NCBI GenBank assembly: GCA_027620655.1
Contig: JAQCDS010000007.1
Span: 16,367-80,366, forward strand
DNA length: 64,000 nt
From: Bacteroidota bacterium
GTDB taxonomy: Bacteria > Bacteroidota > Bacteroidia > Flavobacteriales > Flavobacteriaceae
Direction: 5' to 3'
In this document: piece after piece, positions 53,575 to 64,000 of the stretch
Position numbering within the stretch: position 1 is the first letter of the stretch
How the letters are laid out: every line of letters starts with the position of its first letter
Notes under the pieces: model-generated
Told to the model about the DNA's origin: nothing
The model's input: only the letters and a program-made list of their open reading frames with translations
The model's database searches: none
Made by a program: the position numbers and the translations under genes

Positions 53575-56500
53575 TTATATATTAAACTCTTGTTTTTCTT
53601 CTTTGGCTTTCATCAAATTTTCAAGTTCTTCACTAGACCCAACAATCATATTGTCGTATTCGCGAAGCCCTGTACCTGCTGGAATACGATGTCCAACAAT
53701 CACATTTTCTTTAAGTCCTTCCAAAGCATCTACTTTTCCACTTACAGCGGCTTCGTTCAGTACTTTTGTAGTTTCCTGGAACGATGCTGCAGAGATAAAT
53801 GACTTAGTTTGAAGTGAAGCACGAGTAATTCCTTGTAAAATTGGCGTGGCCGTCGCTGGACGTGCGTCGCGGGCAGAAACAAGTGTTTTGTCTTCACGTT
53901 TCAAAATTGAGTTTTCATCTCTAAGTTCACGAGCTGTAACAATTTGCCCCGCTTTTAGCGTTGCAGATTCACCAGCATCTTCTATGACTTTTTTACCGAA
54001 GATATCATCGTTTTCGTCAATAAAATCTGATTTGTGTACCAATTGATTTTCTAGGAAAATAGTATCTCCAGAATCTTCAATTTGTACTTTACGCATCATC
54101 TGACGTACAACCACTTCAAAGTGTTTGTCATTAATCTTCACCCCTTGCAGACGGTAGACCTCTTGAACTTCGTTGACAAGGTACTGTTGTACAGCAGATG
54201 GGCCTTTGATATTAAGAATATCGTCTGGTGTAACTGATCCATCGGAAAGTGGCATACCAGCTTTTACAAAGTCATTTTCTTGTACCAATACCTGGTTTGA
54301 AAGTTTAACCAAATATTTCTTAACGTCTCCAGTTTTGGATTCAATGATGATTTCGCGGTTACCTCTTTTAATTTTACCAAAAGAAACTACACCATCAATT
54401 TCACTCACTACTGCTGGGTTCGATGGATTACGTGCTTCGAACAGTTCAGTTACACGTGGAAGACCTCCTGTAATATCTCCTGATTTAGAAGATTTACGTG
54501 GAATTTTTACAAGAATTTTTCCAATGTTAATTTTCTCGTTGTCTTCAACCATCAAGTGCGCTCCAACAGGTAAATTGTAGGAACGAATTATACCATCTTT
54601 TCCATCTTCAATGTGAAGGGTAGGAATGAGCTTTTTATTTCTAGATTCAGAAATTACTTTTTCTTGGAATCCAGTTTGTTCGTCAATTTCTACTTGGTAC
54701 GTTACGCCTTGCTCAATGTTTTCAAAACGTACTTTACCAGAAAATTCAGAAATGATAACACCATTATATGGATCCCACTGACAAACAATATCTCCTTTTT
54801 GAAGTTTTTGTCCATTTTTTACAAAAATAGATGAGCCATAAGGAATGTTGTTTGTACTGAGTATAATTCCGGTTTTACTATCTACTAATTTGATTTCCGA
54901 AGTTCTGGATATTACAATATCAATATCATTGCCTTCATTGTCTTTACCTTTTACAGTTTTCAAATCTTCAATCTCTGCAACACCATCAAACTTAACCGCA
55001 AGATTATTTTCTTCAGAAATGTTACCAGCAATACCACCTACGTGGAATGTACGAAGTGTCAACTGTGTTCCTGGTTCTCCAATAGACTGTGCAGCTACAA
55101 CACCAACGGCTTCTCCCTTTTGTACCATTTTTCCAGTCGCAAGGTTTCTACCGTAACATTTTGCACATATTCCTGTTTTAGCTTCACAAGTTAGCGCAGA
55201 ACGCACTTCAATAGATTCAATTGGTGAATCTTCTATTTTCTTTGCTATTGCTTCGCTAATATGTTCTCCAGCTCCAACAAGGAGTTCTTCTGTTAGTGGG
55301 TTATAAACATCATCTAATGATGTACGTCCAACAATACGTTCTTCCAGTTTTTCTACAACTTCCTCATTTTTCTTAAGAGAAGTTACTGAAATACCACGCA
55401 ATGTTCCACAGTCATCTGAATTCACAATAACATCTTGAGAAACATCTACAAGTCGACGTGTAAGATATCCAGCATCGGCAGTTTTAAGAGCTGTATCGGC
55501 AAGACCTTTACGCGCACCGTGAGTAGAAATAAAATATTCTAAAATTGAAAGTCCTTCCTTAAAATTCGAAAGAATTGGATTTTCAATAATTTCTCCACCG
55601 CCTGCATTAGATTTTTTAGGCTTAGCCATCAATCCTCGCATACCTGTTAGCTGACGAATTTGTTCTTTCGAACCTCGAGCTCCAGAGTCAAGCATCATGT
55701 ACACAGAGTTGAACCCTTGCTGATCTTCACGAATACGTTTCATAGAAAGTTCCGTAAGTTCTGCATTGGTAGACGTCCAAATATCAATTACCTGATTGTA
55801 ACGCTCGTTATTTGTAATTAACCCCATGTTATAGTTCGCCATAATACCATCAACTTGTTTATTTGCTGAATCGATCATTGCATGCTTTTCTTGTGGGATA
55901 ATAATATCGCCTAAACTGAAAGACAATCCACCTTTAAAGGCAAAATTATATCCTAATGATTTTATTTCATCTAGGAATTCAGCCGTTTCAGGTACAGAAG
56001 TAGCTTTCAAAATATCATGTATAATGTCACGAAGCGATTTTTTAGTCAATACTTCATTGATGTATCCTGCAGCAGCTGGTACTTTTTCGTTGAAAAGCAC
56101 ACGACCTACAGTTGTTTCAATAATTTGAGTTGCAAGTTCACCATCGGCATTAAAATCTTGTGTACGTACACGAATTTGTGCATTTAAGTCTACACGTTTT
56201 TCGTTGTAGGCAATAATCACTTCTTCTGGCGAATAGAACGTTAGTCCTTCTCCATTGATTTTTACTTCATCTGTTGATTTACGCAACTTCGTCATATAAT
56301 ACAATCCAAGTACCATATCCTGAGATGGAACTGTAACTGGAGAACCATTTGCAGGGTTTAGAATATTGTGTGAAGCAAGCATCAACAATTGAGCTTCCAA
56401 AATAGCTTCTGGTCCCAATGGCAAGTGTACTGCCATCTGATCACCGTCAAAATCGGCATTAAAAGCTGTACACACTAGAGGGTGCAATTGAATAGCTTTT

Positions 56501-57882
56501 CCTTCGATTAATTTTGGCTGGAAAGCTTGAATACCTAAACGGTGTAGGGTTGGCGCACGGTTAAGGAGTACTGGATGTCCTTTTAAGACATTTTCCAAAA
56601 TATCCCAAACCACTGGCTCTTTTTTGTCTATAATTTTCTTTGCAGATTTTACTGTTTTTACAATCCCTCTTTCAATCAGTTTTCTGATAATGAATGGTTT
56701 GTATAATTCAGCAGCCATATTCTTTGGCAATCCACATTCAAATAATTTTAATTCTGGCCCAACAACAATTACAGAACGTGCAGAATAATCAACACGTTTT
56801 CCAAGTAAGTTTTGACGGAAACGACCTTGTTTTCCTTTCAATGAATCTGAAAGTGATTTTAGAGGTCTATTAGAATCTGTTTTTACAGCAGAAGACTTAT
56901 GAGTATTATCAAAAAGTGAGTCTACAGATTCTTGTAGCATACGCTTTTCATTTCTTAAAATTACTTCTGGTGCTTTTATTTCTACCAAACGCTTCAAACG
57001 GTTATTTCTAATGATAACACGACGGTATAAATCATTCAAGTCTGAAGTCGCAAAACGACCACCATCTAGAGGTACCAAAGGACGCAATTCTGGTGGAATT
57101 ACAGGAATGGCTTTCATAATCATCCATTCTGGTTTATTCTCACGATTTTGATTACCATCTTTTAAGGCTTCTACAACTTGAAGACGTTTTAAAGCTTCTG
57201 TTTTACGTTGTTTTGAAGTTTCTGTATTTGCTTTGTGACGCAATTCAAACGATAGTTCTTCCAAATTGATGCGTGACAGTAATTCAATCAAACATTCTGC
57301 ACCCATCTTTGCGATGAATTTGTTTGGATCAGAATCTTCAAGATATTGGTTTTCTTGTGGAAGTGTTTCTGAAATATTCAAATACTCTTCTTCGGTAAGG
57401 AAATCCATTTTTTGAAGAGGTTCTCCTTCTTCATTTACTGCAATACCTGGTTGGATCACCACATAGCGTTCGTAGTAAATAATCATATCTAATTTCTTAG
57501 ATGGTAGTCCAAGAAGATATCCAATTTTATTTGGCAAAGAACGGAAATACCAAATGTGTGCTACTGGAACCACCAAATTGATGTGCCCAACACGCTCACG
57601 ACGTACTTTTTTCTCTGTCACCTCTACTCCACAACGGTCACAAATGATGCCTTTATAGCGAATACGCTTATATTTTCCACAAGCACATTCGTAATCCTTT
57701 ACAGGACCAAAAATACGCTCACAAAACAAACCATCGCGTTCTGGCTTGTGAGTTCTATAGTTGATTGTTTCTGGTTTTAGAACTTCACCTCTTGAGTCTG
57801 CTAAAATCGACTCTGGAGAAGCTAAACCTATAGAAATTTTATTAAACTTTTTTTGTGCTGTATTATCTTGCTTTCTTGCCAT
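53575..57882 (-). CDS. rpoC: RNA polymerase beta' subunit
   Basis: 1435 residues. Zinc-binding [20 protein letters not shown] near 68-90, active-site [12 protein letters not shown] near 465 with the three Mg Asp residues, bridge helix and trigger loop region [13 protein letters not shown] near 925, second zinc site CGTLRGISV with [13 protein letters not shown] near 880. Size and order match Bacteroidetes RpoC. Stops 3 bases before DUF3467 and starts 25 bases after the rpoB stop. Confidence 0.98.
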   Translation of the reverse strand: MARKQDNTAQKKFNKISIGLASPESILADSRGEVLKPETINYRTHKPERDGLFCERIFGPVKDYECACGKYKRIRYKGIICDRCGVEVTEKKVRRERVGHINLVVPVAHIWYFRSLPNKIGYLLGLPSKKLDMIIYYERYVVIQPGIAVNEEGEPLQKMDFLTEEEYLNISETLPQENQYLEDSDPNKFIAKMGAECLIELLSRINLEELSFELRHKANTETSKQRKTEALKRLQVVEALKDGNQNRENKPEWMIMKAIPVIPPELRPLVPLDGGRFATSDLNDLYRRVIIRNNRLKRLVEIKAPEVILRNEKRMLQESVDSLFDNTHKSSAVKTDSNRPLKSLSDSLKGKQGRFRQNLLGKRVDYSARSVIVVGPELKLFECGLPKNMAAELYKPFIIRKLIERGIVKTVKSAKKIIDKKEPVVWDILENVLKGHPVLLNRAPTLHRLGIQAFQPKLIEGKAIQLHPLVCTAFNADFDGDQMAVHLPLGPEAILEAQLLMLASHNILNPANGSPVTVPSQDMVLGLYYMTKLRKSTDEVKINGEGLTFYSPEEVIIAYNEKRVDLNAQIRVRTQDFNADGELATQIIETTVGRVLFNEKVPAAAGYINEVLTKKSLRDIIHDILKATSVPETAEFLDEIKSLGYNFAFKGGLSFSLGDIIIPQEKHAMIDSANKQVDGIMANYNMGLITNNERYNQVIDIWTSTNAELTELSMKRIREDQQGFNSVYMMLDSGARGSKEQIRQLTGMRGLMAKPKKSNAGGGEIIENPILSNFKEGLSILEYFISTHGARKGLADTALKTADAGYLTRRLVDVSQDVIVNSDDCGTLRGISVTSLKKNEEVVEKLEERIVGRTSLDDVYNPLTEELLVGAGEHISEAIAKKIEDSPIESIEVRSALTCEAKTGICAKCYGRNLATGKMVQKGEAVGVVAAQSIGEPGTQLTLRTFHVGGIAGNISEENNLAVKFDGVAEIEDLKTVKGKDNEGNDIDIVISRTSEIKLVDSKTGIILSTNNIPYGSSIFVKNGQKLQKGDIVCQWDPYNGVIISEFSGKVRFENIEQGVTYQVEIDEQTGFQEKVISESRNKKLIPTLHIEDGKDGIIRSYNLPVGAHLMVEDNEKINIGKILVKIPRKSSKSGDITGGLPRVTELFEARNPSNPAVVSEIDGVVSFGKIKRGNREIIIESKTGDVKKYLVKLSNQVLVQENDFVKAGMPLSDGSVTPDDILNIKGPSAVQQYLVNEVQEVYRLQGVKINDKHFEVVVRQMMRKVQIEDSGDTIFLENQLVHKSDFIDENDDIFGKKVIEDAGESATLKAGQIVTARELRDENSILKREDKTLVSARDARPATATPILQGITRASLQTKSFISAASFQETTKVLNEAAVSGKVDALEGLKENVIVGHRIPAGTGLREYDNMIVGSSEELENLMKAKEEKQEFNI

Positions 57883-57907
57883 TTTCTTATGGTATATGAT
57901 AATGTTT

Positions 57908-60900
57908 TTATTCCTCTAATCTGATGTCTAATCCTAATCCTTTCAATTCGTGCATAAGTACGTTGAATGATTCTGGTAACCCTGGCTCTGGCATTGGTTC
58001 GCCTTTTACGATTGCTTCGTAAGTTTTGGCTCTACCAACAACATCATCAGATTTTACCGTAAGGATTTCTCGAAGTGTACTAGAAGCACCGTAGGCTTCC
58101 AACGCCCATACTTCCATTTCTCCAAAACGCTGACCACCAAATTGTGCTTTACCACCAAGAGGTTGCTGAGTAATTAGAGAGTAAGGTCCTATAGAACGTG
58201 CGTGCATCTTATCATCTACCATATGCCCTAATTTAAGCATATAGATGACACCAACCGTTGCAGGTTGATCAAAGCGATCACCAGTTCCTCCATCGTAAAG
58301 GTAAGTATGTCCAAACTGTGGAATACCTGCCTCATCTGTAAGTTCATTGATTTGATCTAGTGTTGCACCATCAAAAATTGGTGTTGCAAAGGTTCGACCA
58401 AGGTTTTTACCCGCCCATCCAAGAACAGTTTCATAAATCTGTCCGATGTTCATTCGAGATGGTACCCCTAGTGGATTCAGTACAATATCAACTGGTGTCC
58501 CATCTTCTAAGAATGGCATGTCTTCTTGACGAACAATTCTAGCAACAATACCTTTGTTTCCATGGCGTCCTGCCATTTTATCACCAACTTTAAGTTTACG
58601 CTTTTTGGCAATGTAAACTTTTGCAAGTTTAATGATTCCTGCTGGAAGTTCGTCTCCAACTGAAATTGTAAATTTCTCGCGACGCAAAGAACCTTGAAGG
58701 TCATTTTCCTTAATCTTGTAGTTATGAATTAAGTCTTTTACTAGTTTGTTCAAGTTAGCATCTGTTGTCCACTTTCCTCCTACAAGGTGAGCATAATCAT
58801 CTACTATACTGAGCATCTTTAGCGTAAACTTTTTCCCTTTTGGAAAAACTTCTTCTCCTAAATCATTGTAGATCCCTTGTGATGTTTTTCCTCCTACAAT
58901 AGCAAATAGTTTTTGAACTAAAACAGATTTTAATTCTTCAAATTTAACATCGTAAGCATCTTCTAGTTTTGCAATATCCTCTTTGTCTTGAGCACGCTTA
59001 CGTTTATCTTTTACAGCTCTTGAGAATAATTTTTTCTCAATAACAACGCCGTGCAAAGAAGGTGATGCTTTTAATGAAGCATCTTTTACATCGCCTGCCT
59101 TATCACCAAAAATTGCTCTAAGAAGTTTCTCTTCTGGTGTTGGGTCTGATTCTCCTTTTGGAGTTATTTTTCCAATTAGAATATCGCCTGGTTTTATTTC
59201 TGCACCAATACGAATCATTCCATTTTCATCCAAATCTTTTGTAGCTTCTTCAGAAACATTAGGGATATCATTGGTGAGCTCTTCATTTCCTAATTTAGTG
59301 TCACGAACATCTAGTGAATATTCATCAATGTGAATTGAAGTAAAGATATCATCGCGAACTACTTTTTCAGAAATTACAATCGCATCCTCAAAGTTATAAC
59401 CTTTCCATGGCATAAACGCTACTTTCATGTTACTCCCAAGAGCAAGCTCTCCATTTTGAGTGGCATATCCTTCACAAAGCACTTGCCCTTTGGTGACTTT
59501 ATCCCCTTTTTGAACAATCGCTTTAAGATTTACCGAAGTGCCTTGGTTTGTTTTTCTAAACTTAGTTAATGGATATGTAAATGTATCTGAATCAAAACTA
59601 ACAAGGTTTTCATTTTCAGATCTGTTGTATTTGATTACAATTTTATCTGCATCTACATACTCTACAACTCCATCGCCTTCGGCATTTACAAGAACTCTAG
59701 AATCTGAAGCAACTTGACGCTCCAAACCAGTTCCTACAATAGGAGCTTCTGGACGAAGTAGTGGTACAGCCTGACGCATCATGTTTGATCCCATCAAAGC
59801 ACGGTTAGCATCATCATGTTCCAAAAATGGAATAAGTGAAGCCGATATTGATGAAATTTGATTTGGTGCAACATCTGTATAATCTACTTTTGTTGGGTCT
59901 ATCACTGGAAAATCGCCTTCTTGACGGGCAATAACTTTATCTATGGTGATTTTACCGTCTTTATCTACAGGAATGCTTGCTTGAGCAATTAATTTTTCTT
60001 CTTCCTCTTCGGCACTCAAATAGATTGGATCTCCTTTAATATCAACAACTGCATTTTCTACTTTTCTGTATGGTGTTTCAATGAAGCCCATAGAGTTCAC
60101 TTTTGCATATACAGAAAGGGAAGAAATCAATCCGATGTTTGGTCCTTCTGGAGTTTCAATTGGACATAATCTTCCATAATGAGTATAGTGTACATCTCGA
60201 ACCTCAAATCCAGCACGCTCTCTTGAAAGTCCACCAGGTCCAAGAGCCGATAAACGACGCTTGTGTGTGATTTCTGCTAATGGATTGGTTTGATCCATAA
60301 ACTGTGATAACTGGTTGGTTCCAAAGAACGAATTGATAACCGATGATAATGTTTTAGCATTAATCAAATCAATTGGAGTAAAGACTTCGTTGTCACGAAC
60401 ATTCATTCGCTCACGAATGGTACGAGCCATACGTGCTAATCCTACACCAAATTGTGAAGATAATTGTTCTCCAACGGTTCTTACACGTCTATTTGAAAGG
60501 TGGTCAATATCATCAATCTCTGCTTTTGAGTTGATTAACTCAATAAGGTATTTGATGATAGTAATGATATCTTCTTTGGTTAAGACTTGCTTATCCATTC
60601 CGATATCTAAGTCTAATTTTTTATTCATTCTATAGCGTCCAACTTCACCTAAGTTGTAGCGCTGGTCGCTAAAGAATAATTTATCTATAATTCCACGAGC
60701 AGTTTCCTCATCTGGTGGTTCGGCATTACGCAACTGACGGTAGATGTGCTCTACTGCTTCTTTTTCAGAGTTTGTTGGGTCTTTCTGAAGTGTATTATGA
60801 ATGATAGCATAATCGCCTTGTTGTGAGGTTTCTTTGTGAAGCAAAATTGTTTTTGTTCCAGACTCCAATATCTCCAAAGAGTTTTCTTTGTCAATAATTG

Positions 60901-61720
60901 TATCTCTATCCAATACAATTTCATTTCTTTCAATAGAAACAACTTCTCCTGTATCTTCATCAACAAAATCTTCGTGCCATGTGTTAAGAACACGAGCCGC
61001 TAATTTTCTTCCAATAACTTTTTTAAGACCTGACTTTGAAACTTTTACCTCTTCTGCAAGGTCAAATATTTCAAGAATATCTTTATCTCTTTCAAAACCG
61101 ATGGCTCTAAAAAGTGTCGTAACAGGTAATTTTTTCTTACGATCGATATAAGCATACATTACACTGTTGATGTCTGTTGCAAATTCAATCCATGATCCCT
61201 TAAATGGAATCACACGTGCTGAGTATAATTTTGCTCCATTAGCATGAAACGATTGTCCGAAGAATACACCAGGAGATCTGTGAAGCTGAGATACAACCAC
61301 ACGTTCTGCACCATTGATACAGAATGTTCCGCTGGGTGTCATGTACGGAATTGTGCCAAGATAAACGTCTTGTACGATGGTTTCAAAATCCTCGTGTTCA
61401 GGATCAGTACAGTACAGTTTTAGACGGGCTTTTAGAGGAACAGAATACGTTAGACCTCTTTCGATACATTCTTCAATAGAATATCGTGGAGGATCAACGA
61501 AGTAGTCTAAAAATTCTAAAACAAATTGGTTACGGGTATCTGTTATGGGGAAGTTTTCCTTGAAGGTGTTAAACAACCCTTCATTGGCTCTTTCATCTGA
61601 TTTTGTTTCTAACTGGAAAAAATCCTGGAAGGATTTTATCTGAATATCAAGAAAATCTGGATATTCTGTTCTATTTACTATAGACGAGAAATTTAATCTT
61701 TCAGCTTTTTTTGCTAACAT
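57908..61720 (-). CDS. rpoB: RNA polymerase beta subunit
   Basis: 1270 residues. Rifampicin region intact and wild-type: [20 protein letters not shown], then [20 protein letters not shown] near 490-530, with the Asp, His and Ser equivalents of E. coli D516, H526 and S531. Also [12 protein letters not shown] near 1080 and [20 protein letters not shown] near 1195. Separated from rplL by 122 bases holding a long hairpin. Confidence 0.98.
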   Translation of the reverse strand: MLAKKAERLNFSSIVNRTEYPDFLDIQIKSFQDFFQLETKSDERANEGLFNTFKENFPITDTRNQFVLEFLDYFVDPPRYSIEECIERGLTYSVPLKARLKLYCTDPEHEDFETIVQDVYLGTIPYMTPSGTFCINGAERVVVSQLHRSPGVFFGQSFHANGAKLYSARVIPFKGSWIEFATDINSVMYAYIDRKKKLPVTTLFRAIGFERDKDILEIFDLAEEVKVSKSGLKKVIGRKLAARVLNTWHEDFVDEDTGEVVSIERNEIVLDRDTIIDKENSLEILESGTKTILLHKETSQQGDYAIIHNTLQKDPTNSEKEAVEHIYRQLRNAEPPDEETARGIIDKLFFSDQRYNLGEVGRYRMNKKLDLDIGMDKQVLTKEDIITIIKYLIELINSKAEIDDIDHLSNRRVRTVGEQLSSQFGVGLARMARTIRERMNVRDNEVFTPIDLINAKTLSSVINSFFGTNQLSQFMDQTNPLAEITHKRRLSALGPGGLSRERAGFEVRDVHYTHYGRLCPIETPEGPNIGLISSLSVYAKVNSMGFIETPYRKVENAVVDIKGDPIYLSAEEEEEKLIAQASIPVDKDGKITIDKVIARQEGDFPVIDPTKVDYTDVAPNQISSISASLIPFLEHDDANRALMGSNMMRQAVPLLRPEAPIVGTGLERQVASDSRVLVNAEGDGVVEYVDADKIVIKYNRSENENLVSFDSDTFTYPLTKFRKTNQGTSVNLKAIVQKGDKVTKGQVLCEGYATQNGELALGSNMKVAFMPWKGYNFEDAIVISEKVVRDDIFTSIHIDEYSLDVRDTKLGNEELTNDIPNVSEEATKDLDENGMIRIGAEIKPGDILIGKITPKGESDPTPEEKLLRAIFGDKAGDVKDASLKASPSLHGVVIEKKLFSRAVKDKRKRAQDKEDIAKLEDAYDVKFEELKSVLVQKLFAIVGGKTSQGIYNDLGEEVFPKGKKFTLKMLSIVDDYAHLVGGKWTTDANLNKLVKDLIHNYKIKENDLQGSLRREKFTISVGDELPAGIIKLAKVYIAKKRKLKVGDKMAGRHGNKGIVARIVRQEDMPFLEDGTPVDIVLNPLGVPSRMNIGQIYETVLGWAGKNLGRTFATPIFDGATLDQINELTDEAGIPQFGHTYLYDGGTGDRFDQPATVGVIYMLKLGHMVDDKMHARSIGPYSLITQQPLGGKAQFGGQRFGEMEVWALEAYGASSTLREILTVKSDDVVGRAKTYEAIVKGEPMPEPGLPESFNVLMHELKGLGLDIRLEE

Positions 61721-61781
61721 CGACGGACGAATTATTGATTAAAAAATTAATTTTTGGTGCATATCTCTTTATACACAAAAG

Positions 61782-61820
61782 GGTTTAGGCCATAGAGCAG
61801 CACACTCTAGGACCTAAACC
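61782..61820 (-). promoter_or_regulatory. Hairpin (attenuator or processing site), rplL-rpoB
   Basis: GGTTTAGG (61782-61789) pairs with CCTAAACC (61813-61820), and TAGAG (61793-61797) with CTCTA (61805-61809), giving a long stem with small internal loop. On the transcribed minus strand it is followed by TTTTGTGTATAAAG, a weak T-tract. Position matches the rplL-rpoB attenuator/RNase site known in E. coli, so it likely tunes polymerase output. Confidence 0.65.
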
Positions 61821-61842
61821 GTAATGTTTGGGTGAGTTGGGC

Positions 61843-62220
61843 TTACTTAAGCTCAACCTCAGCTCCAGCCTCTTCTAAAGAATTCTTAAGCCCTTCAGCT
61901 TCATCTTTAGAGACACCTTCTTTGATGGCACTTGGTGCATCATCAACAAGACCTTTAGCTTCTTTCAAGCCAAGACCTGTAAGTTCTTTAACTAGTTTTA
62001 CAACAGCAAGTTTAGAACCTCCAGCTGCTTTAAGTATGACATCAAATTCAGTTTGCTCTTCACCAGCGTCTCCACCAGTAGCAGCTCCACCAGCAGCAAC
62101 TGCAACTGCAGCAGCAGCAGGCTCTATACCATACTCATGTTTTAAAATTGTAGCAAGCTCGTTTACTTCTTTTACTGTTAAGTTTACTAATTGTTCTGCG
62201 AAATCTTTTAAATCTGCCAT
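61843..62220 (-). CDS. rplL: Ribosomal protein L7/L12
   Basis: 125 residues. N-terminal helices binding L10 ([19 protein letters not shown]), Ala/Gly hinge ([17 protein letters not shown]), and the C-terminal domain [33 protein letters not shown] that recruits GTPase factors. Highly expressed; the following hairpin separates it from rpoB. A long opposite-strand frame here is a shadow. Confidence 0.98.
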   Translation of the reverse strand: MADLKDFAEQLVNLTVKEVNELATILKHEYGIEPAAAAVAVAAGGAATGGDAGEEQTEFDVILKAAGGSKLAVVKLVKELTGLGLKEAKGLVDDAPSAIKEGVSKDEAEGLKNSLEEAGAEVELK

Positions 62221-62287
62221 TTTTCTATCGTTTTAATAATGTTTTAATAATAATTTATAATTGTTGTAAGTGCGTACACGTTTTAAT

Positions 62288-62809
62288 TTATCCCGCTTTT
62301 TGAGATAAAGTTTTGATAATACCTGAAAGTTTTCCACCACTCGATTGAAGTGCCGAAACCACGTTTTTGGCTGGCGATTGAAGTAATCCAATGATTTCTC
62401 CAATAAGTTCTTCTCTCGACTTGATGTCTACTAACATGTCCAATTGATCGTCTCCAATGTAAACGGCTTCCTCTATATAAGCACCTTTTAAAAAGGGCTT
62501 TTCAGATTTTTTACGGAAAGCTTTGATTACTTTTGCGGGAGCATTTCCAGTTTCAGAATACATGACTGAAGTGTTACCTTTTAATGTTGTTGGCAACGCT
62601 CCAAAATCTTTATCTGAAGCTTCCATTGCTTTTTCTAACAATGTGTTCTTTACAACGGCTAATTTCACGTTTGCTTTGAAACAAGCACGTCTTAAATCAG
62701 AAGTTGCTACTGCATTTAATCCTGAAATATCGGTCAAATAAAAATTTGAACTTTCAGCTAATTGTGCAGTTAACTCATTTATTATTTTTGATTTTTCTTC
62801 TCTTGTCAT
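62288..62809 (-). CDS. rplJ: Ribosomal protein L10
   Basis: 173 residues: MTREEKSKIINELTAQLAES, YLTDISGLNAVATSDLRRAC, AVVKNTLLEKAME, GNTSVMYSE. It anchors L7/L12 on the ribosome. Only 17 bases separate it from rplA, so the classical L10 mRNA leader cannot fit here; 67 bases follow before rplL. Confidence 0.97.
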   Translation of the reverse strand: MTREEKSKIINELTAQLAESSNFYLTDISGLNAVATSDLRRACFKANVKLAVVKNTLLEKAMEASDKDFGALPTTLKGNTSVMYSETGNAPAKVIKAFRKKSEKPFLKGAYIEEAVYIGDDQLDMLVDIKSREELIGEIIGLLQSPAKNVVSALQSSGGKLSGIIKTLSQKAG

Positions 62810-62826
62810 AATAATTTTTTTAACGC

Positions 62827-63522
62827 TTAATTAACTGCTGCTTTTGAATCCACTGCAATACTTGGGCTCATGGTACTAGACATAAAAATACTTTTTACGT
62901 AAGTCCCTTTTGCTGCTGTGGGTTTTAACTTCAGTAAAGTTGACAATAATTCTTTGGCATTACCTTCAATTTTATCAGCTGAAAAAGAAACTTTTCCTAT
63001 GGCTGCATGAATAACACCTGATTTATCAACTTTAAAATCTATTTTACCTGCTTTAACTTCAGAAACTGCTTTAGCAATATCCATTGTTACAGTTCCAGTC
63101 TTTGGGTTAGGCATCAATCCTCTTGGTCCTAATACACGACCTAGTGGGCCTAATTTTCCCATTACGCTTGGCATGGTAATGATTACATCTACGTCTGTCC
63201 ATCCTCCTTTGATTTTATCAAGGTACTCATTAAGACCAACGAAGTCTGCACCAGCATCTTTTGCTTCCTGCTCTTTGTCAGGTGTTACAAGTGCCAATAC
63301 TTTTACGTCTTTACCTGTTCCATGTGGAAGAGACACAACACCTCTTACCATTTGGTTTGCCTTCTTTGGATCTACTCCAAGGCGTACAGCGATATCTACA
63401 GAAGCATCAAACTTTGCATTTGATATTTCTTTTACTAAGGCAGAAGCTTCACTGAGTGAGTAAAATTTACTCTTATCAATTTTTGCAACTGCTTCTTTTT
63501 GTTTTTTTGTTAATCTTGCCAT
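62827..63522 (-). CDS. rplA: Ribosomal protein L1
   Basis: 231 residues: [57 protein letters not shown] (signature), NPKTGTVT, and C-terminal [16 protein letters not shown]1 stalk protein, translational repressor in other bacteria. 12 bases after rplK. Confidence 0.98.
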   Translation of the reverse strand: MARLTKKQKEAVAKIDKSKFYSLSEASALVKEISNAKFDASVDIAVRLGVDPKKANQMVRGVVSLPHGTGKDVKVLALVTPDKEQEAKDAGADFVGLNEYLDKIKGGWTDVDVIITMPSVMGKLGPLGRVLGPRGLMPNPKTGTVTMDIAKAVSEVKAGKIDFKVDKSGVIHAAIGKVSFSADKIEGNAKELLSTLLKLKPTAAKGTYVKSIFMSSTMSPSIAVDSKAAVN

Positions 63523-63534
63523 TTCGAATACAGT

Positions 63535-63975
63535 TTATTTGGGTGCTTCACCACCTTTAACAGTTATACCCATAGATCTGGCAGTACCAGCAACCATTTT
63601 CATTGCAGACTCTAATGTAAATGCGTTTAAATCTACCATTTTGTCTTCAGCAATTGTTTTCACTTGGTCCCAAGTGATTTTAGCTACTTTTTTAACATGC
63701 GGTTCACCAGAACCCTTTTTTACTTTGGCCGCTTCTAATAATTGTACTGCAGCTGGAGGTGTCTTAATAACAAATTCAAATGATTTGTCTTTATAAACCG
63801 ATATCACAACTGGTAAAACCTTACCAGCCTTGTCTTGAGTTCGTGCATTAAACTGCTTACAAAACTCCATGATATTGACCCCAGCAGCACCTAAAGCGGG
63901 TCCAACCGGTGGCGATGGATTCGCTGCACCTCCCCTTACTTGTAGTTTAACTACTTTGTCTAGTTCTTTTGCCAT
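63535..63975 (-). CDS. rplK: Ribosomal protein L11
   Basis: 146 residues: [59 protein letters not shown], and the C-terminal [13 protein letters not shown]. Binds the GTPase-associated rRNA with L10. First gene of the cluster visible here; nusG expected just upstream lies outside the window. Confidence 0.98.
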   Translation of the reverse strand: MAKELDKVVKLQVRGGAANPSPPVGPALGAAGVNIMEFCKQFNARTQDKAGKVLPVVISVYKDKSFEFVIKTPPAAVQLLEAAKVKKGSGEPHVKKVAKITWDQVKTIAEDKMVDLNAFTLESAMKMVAGTARSMGITVKGGEAPK

Positions 63976-64000
63976 TTTTAATTTTTAGTGATTTGTATTT

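Noticed and set aside
57908..61720. Rifampicin-resistance substitutions in rpoB
   Set aside because: The cluster I region reads as the susceptible type at the Asp, His and Ser positions.
61832..62236. 134-codon Ser/Ala-rich frame opposite rplL
   Set aside because: Arises from the Ala/Glu codon bias of L7/L12 on the other strand; no independent signal.
1..64000. CRISPR arrays, tRNA/rRNA genes, IS elements, phage or integrative elements
   Set aside because: I found no direct-repeat arrays, cloverleaf sequences, transposases, integrases or phage genes by reading; a tRNAscan or CRISPR search would be decisive.

Overview
The window is chromosomal DNA from a low-GC member of the Bacteroidota, almost certainly family Flavobacteriaceae. 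The evidence is a type IX secretion C-terminal sorting domain after 27152, a bacillithiol-type BshC, an unusually long NusB, a DUF4295 gene behind rpmB-rpmG, many lipoproteins and a BBP2-like porin, TAnnTTTG-type -7 promoter boxes, and A-rich rather than Shine-Dalgarno-like sequence before start codons. I cannot name the genus. Nearly everything is core housekeeping. I see no phage, insertion sequence, integron, CRISPR array, tRNA or rRNA, and no convincing novel multi-gene system.

Layout. 1-7.5 kb (minus): a CotH-kinase-like lipoprotein cut by the window edge, then gltB-gltD (glutamate synthase). A 441-base intergenic region with a strong inverted repeat separates gltB from a divergent outer-membrane porin (7.9 kb). 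9-16 kb: PEP carboxylase, a nitronate monooxygenase-like flavoprotein, pyrD with a LysE exporter, and peptidase T. 16-20 kb: nusB, DUF1573 lipoprotein and yajC (minus), divergent from an ABC exporter and a DUF3276 protein. 20-27.4 kb: CsaA-like protein, thioredoxin-fold protein, a LysM/periplasmic-binding fusion, guaA, bshC, and a broken type IX secretion cargo gene. 27.4-37.9 kb is a long minus-strand run: recR, a glycosyltransferase, a 2-oxoacid dehydrogenase E2, an exonuclease, an FAH-family protein, cinA, rpmB, rpmG, DUF4295, ftsY, an amidase lipoprotein and rimO. 38-48 kb: sodium/solute symporter, CoA-binding protein, FabH, HtpG, a VanX-type dipeptidase, AlkB, an alpha/beta hydrolase, and a DUF1648-DUF819-DUF4369 set. 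48-53.6 kb: a small helical protein, manA, a PTPS/QueD-family enzyme, idi, a decayed lipoprotein gene, a small membrane protein, prfC and DUF3467. 53.6-64 kb: the ribosomal and RNA polymerase cluster rplK-rplA-rplJ-rplL-rpoB-rpoC (minus).

How the parts connect. gltBD, ppc, guaA and pyrD give a nitrogen, anaplerotic and nucleotide core. The dyad in the gltB/porin gap overlaps the porin -33 region and is the best regulatory candidate. recR to cinA are packed with gaps of 0-68 bases and are probably co-transcribed. rpmB-rpmG-DUF4295 ends in its own terminator before ftsY. rplL and rpoB are separated by a long hairpin that probably lowers polymerase expression relative to ribosomal proteins. The most unusual items are the inverted-repeat operator candidate, two genes with in-frame TAA codons (26.7 and 50.3 kb), a repeated hairpin-plus-14-mer at 45.2-45.4 kb, an ABC exporter with Asp in place of the catalytic Glu, and recurring TATCTTT(G/A) boxes 14-22 bases before start codons.
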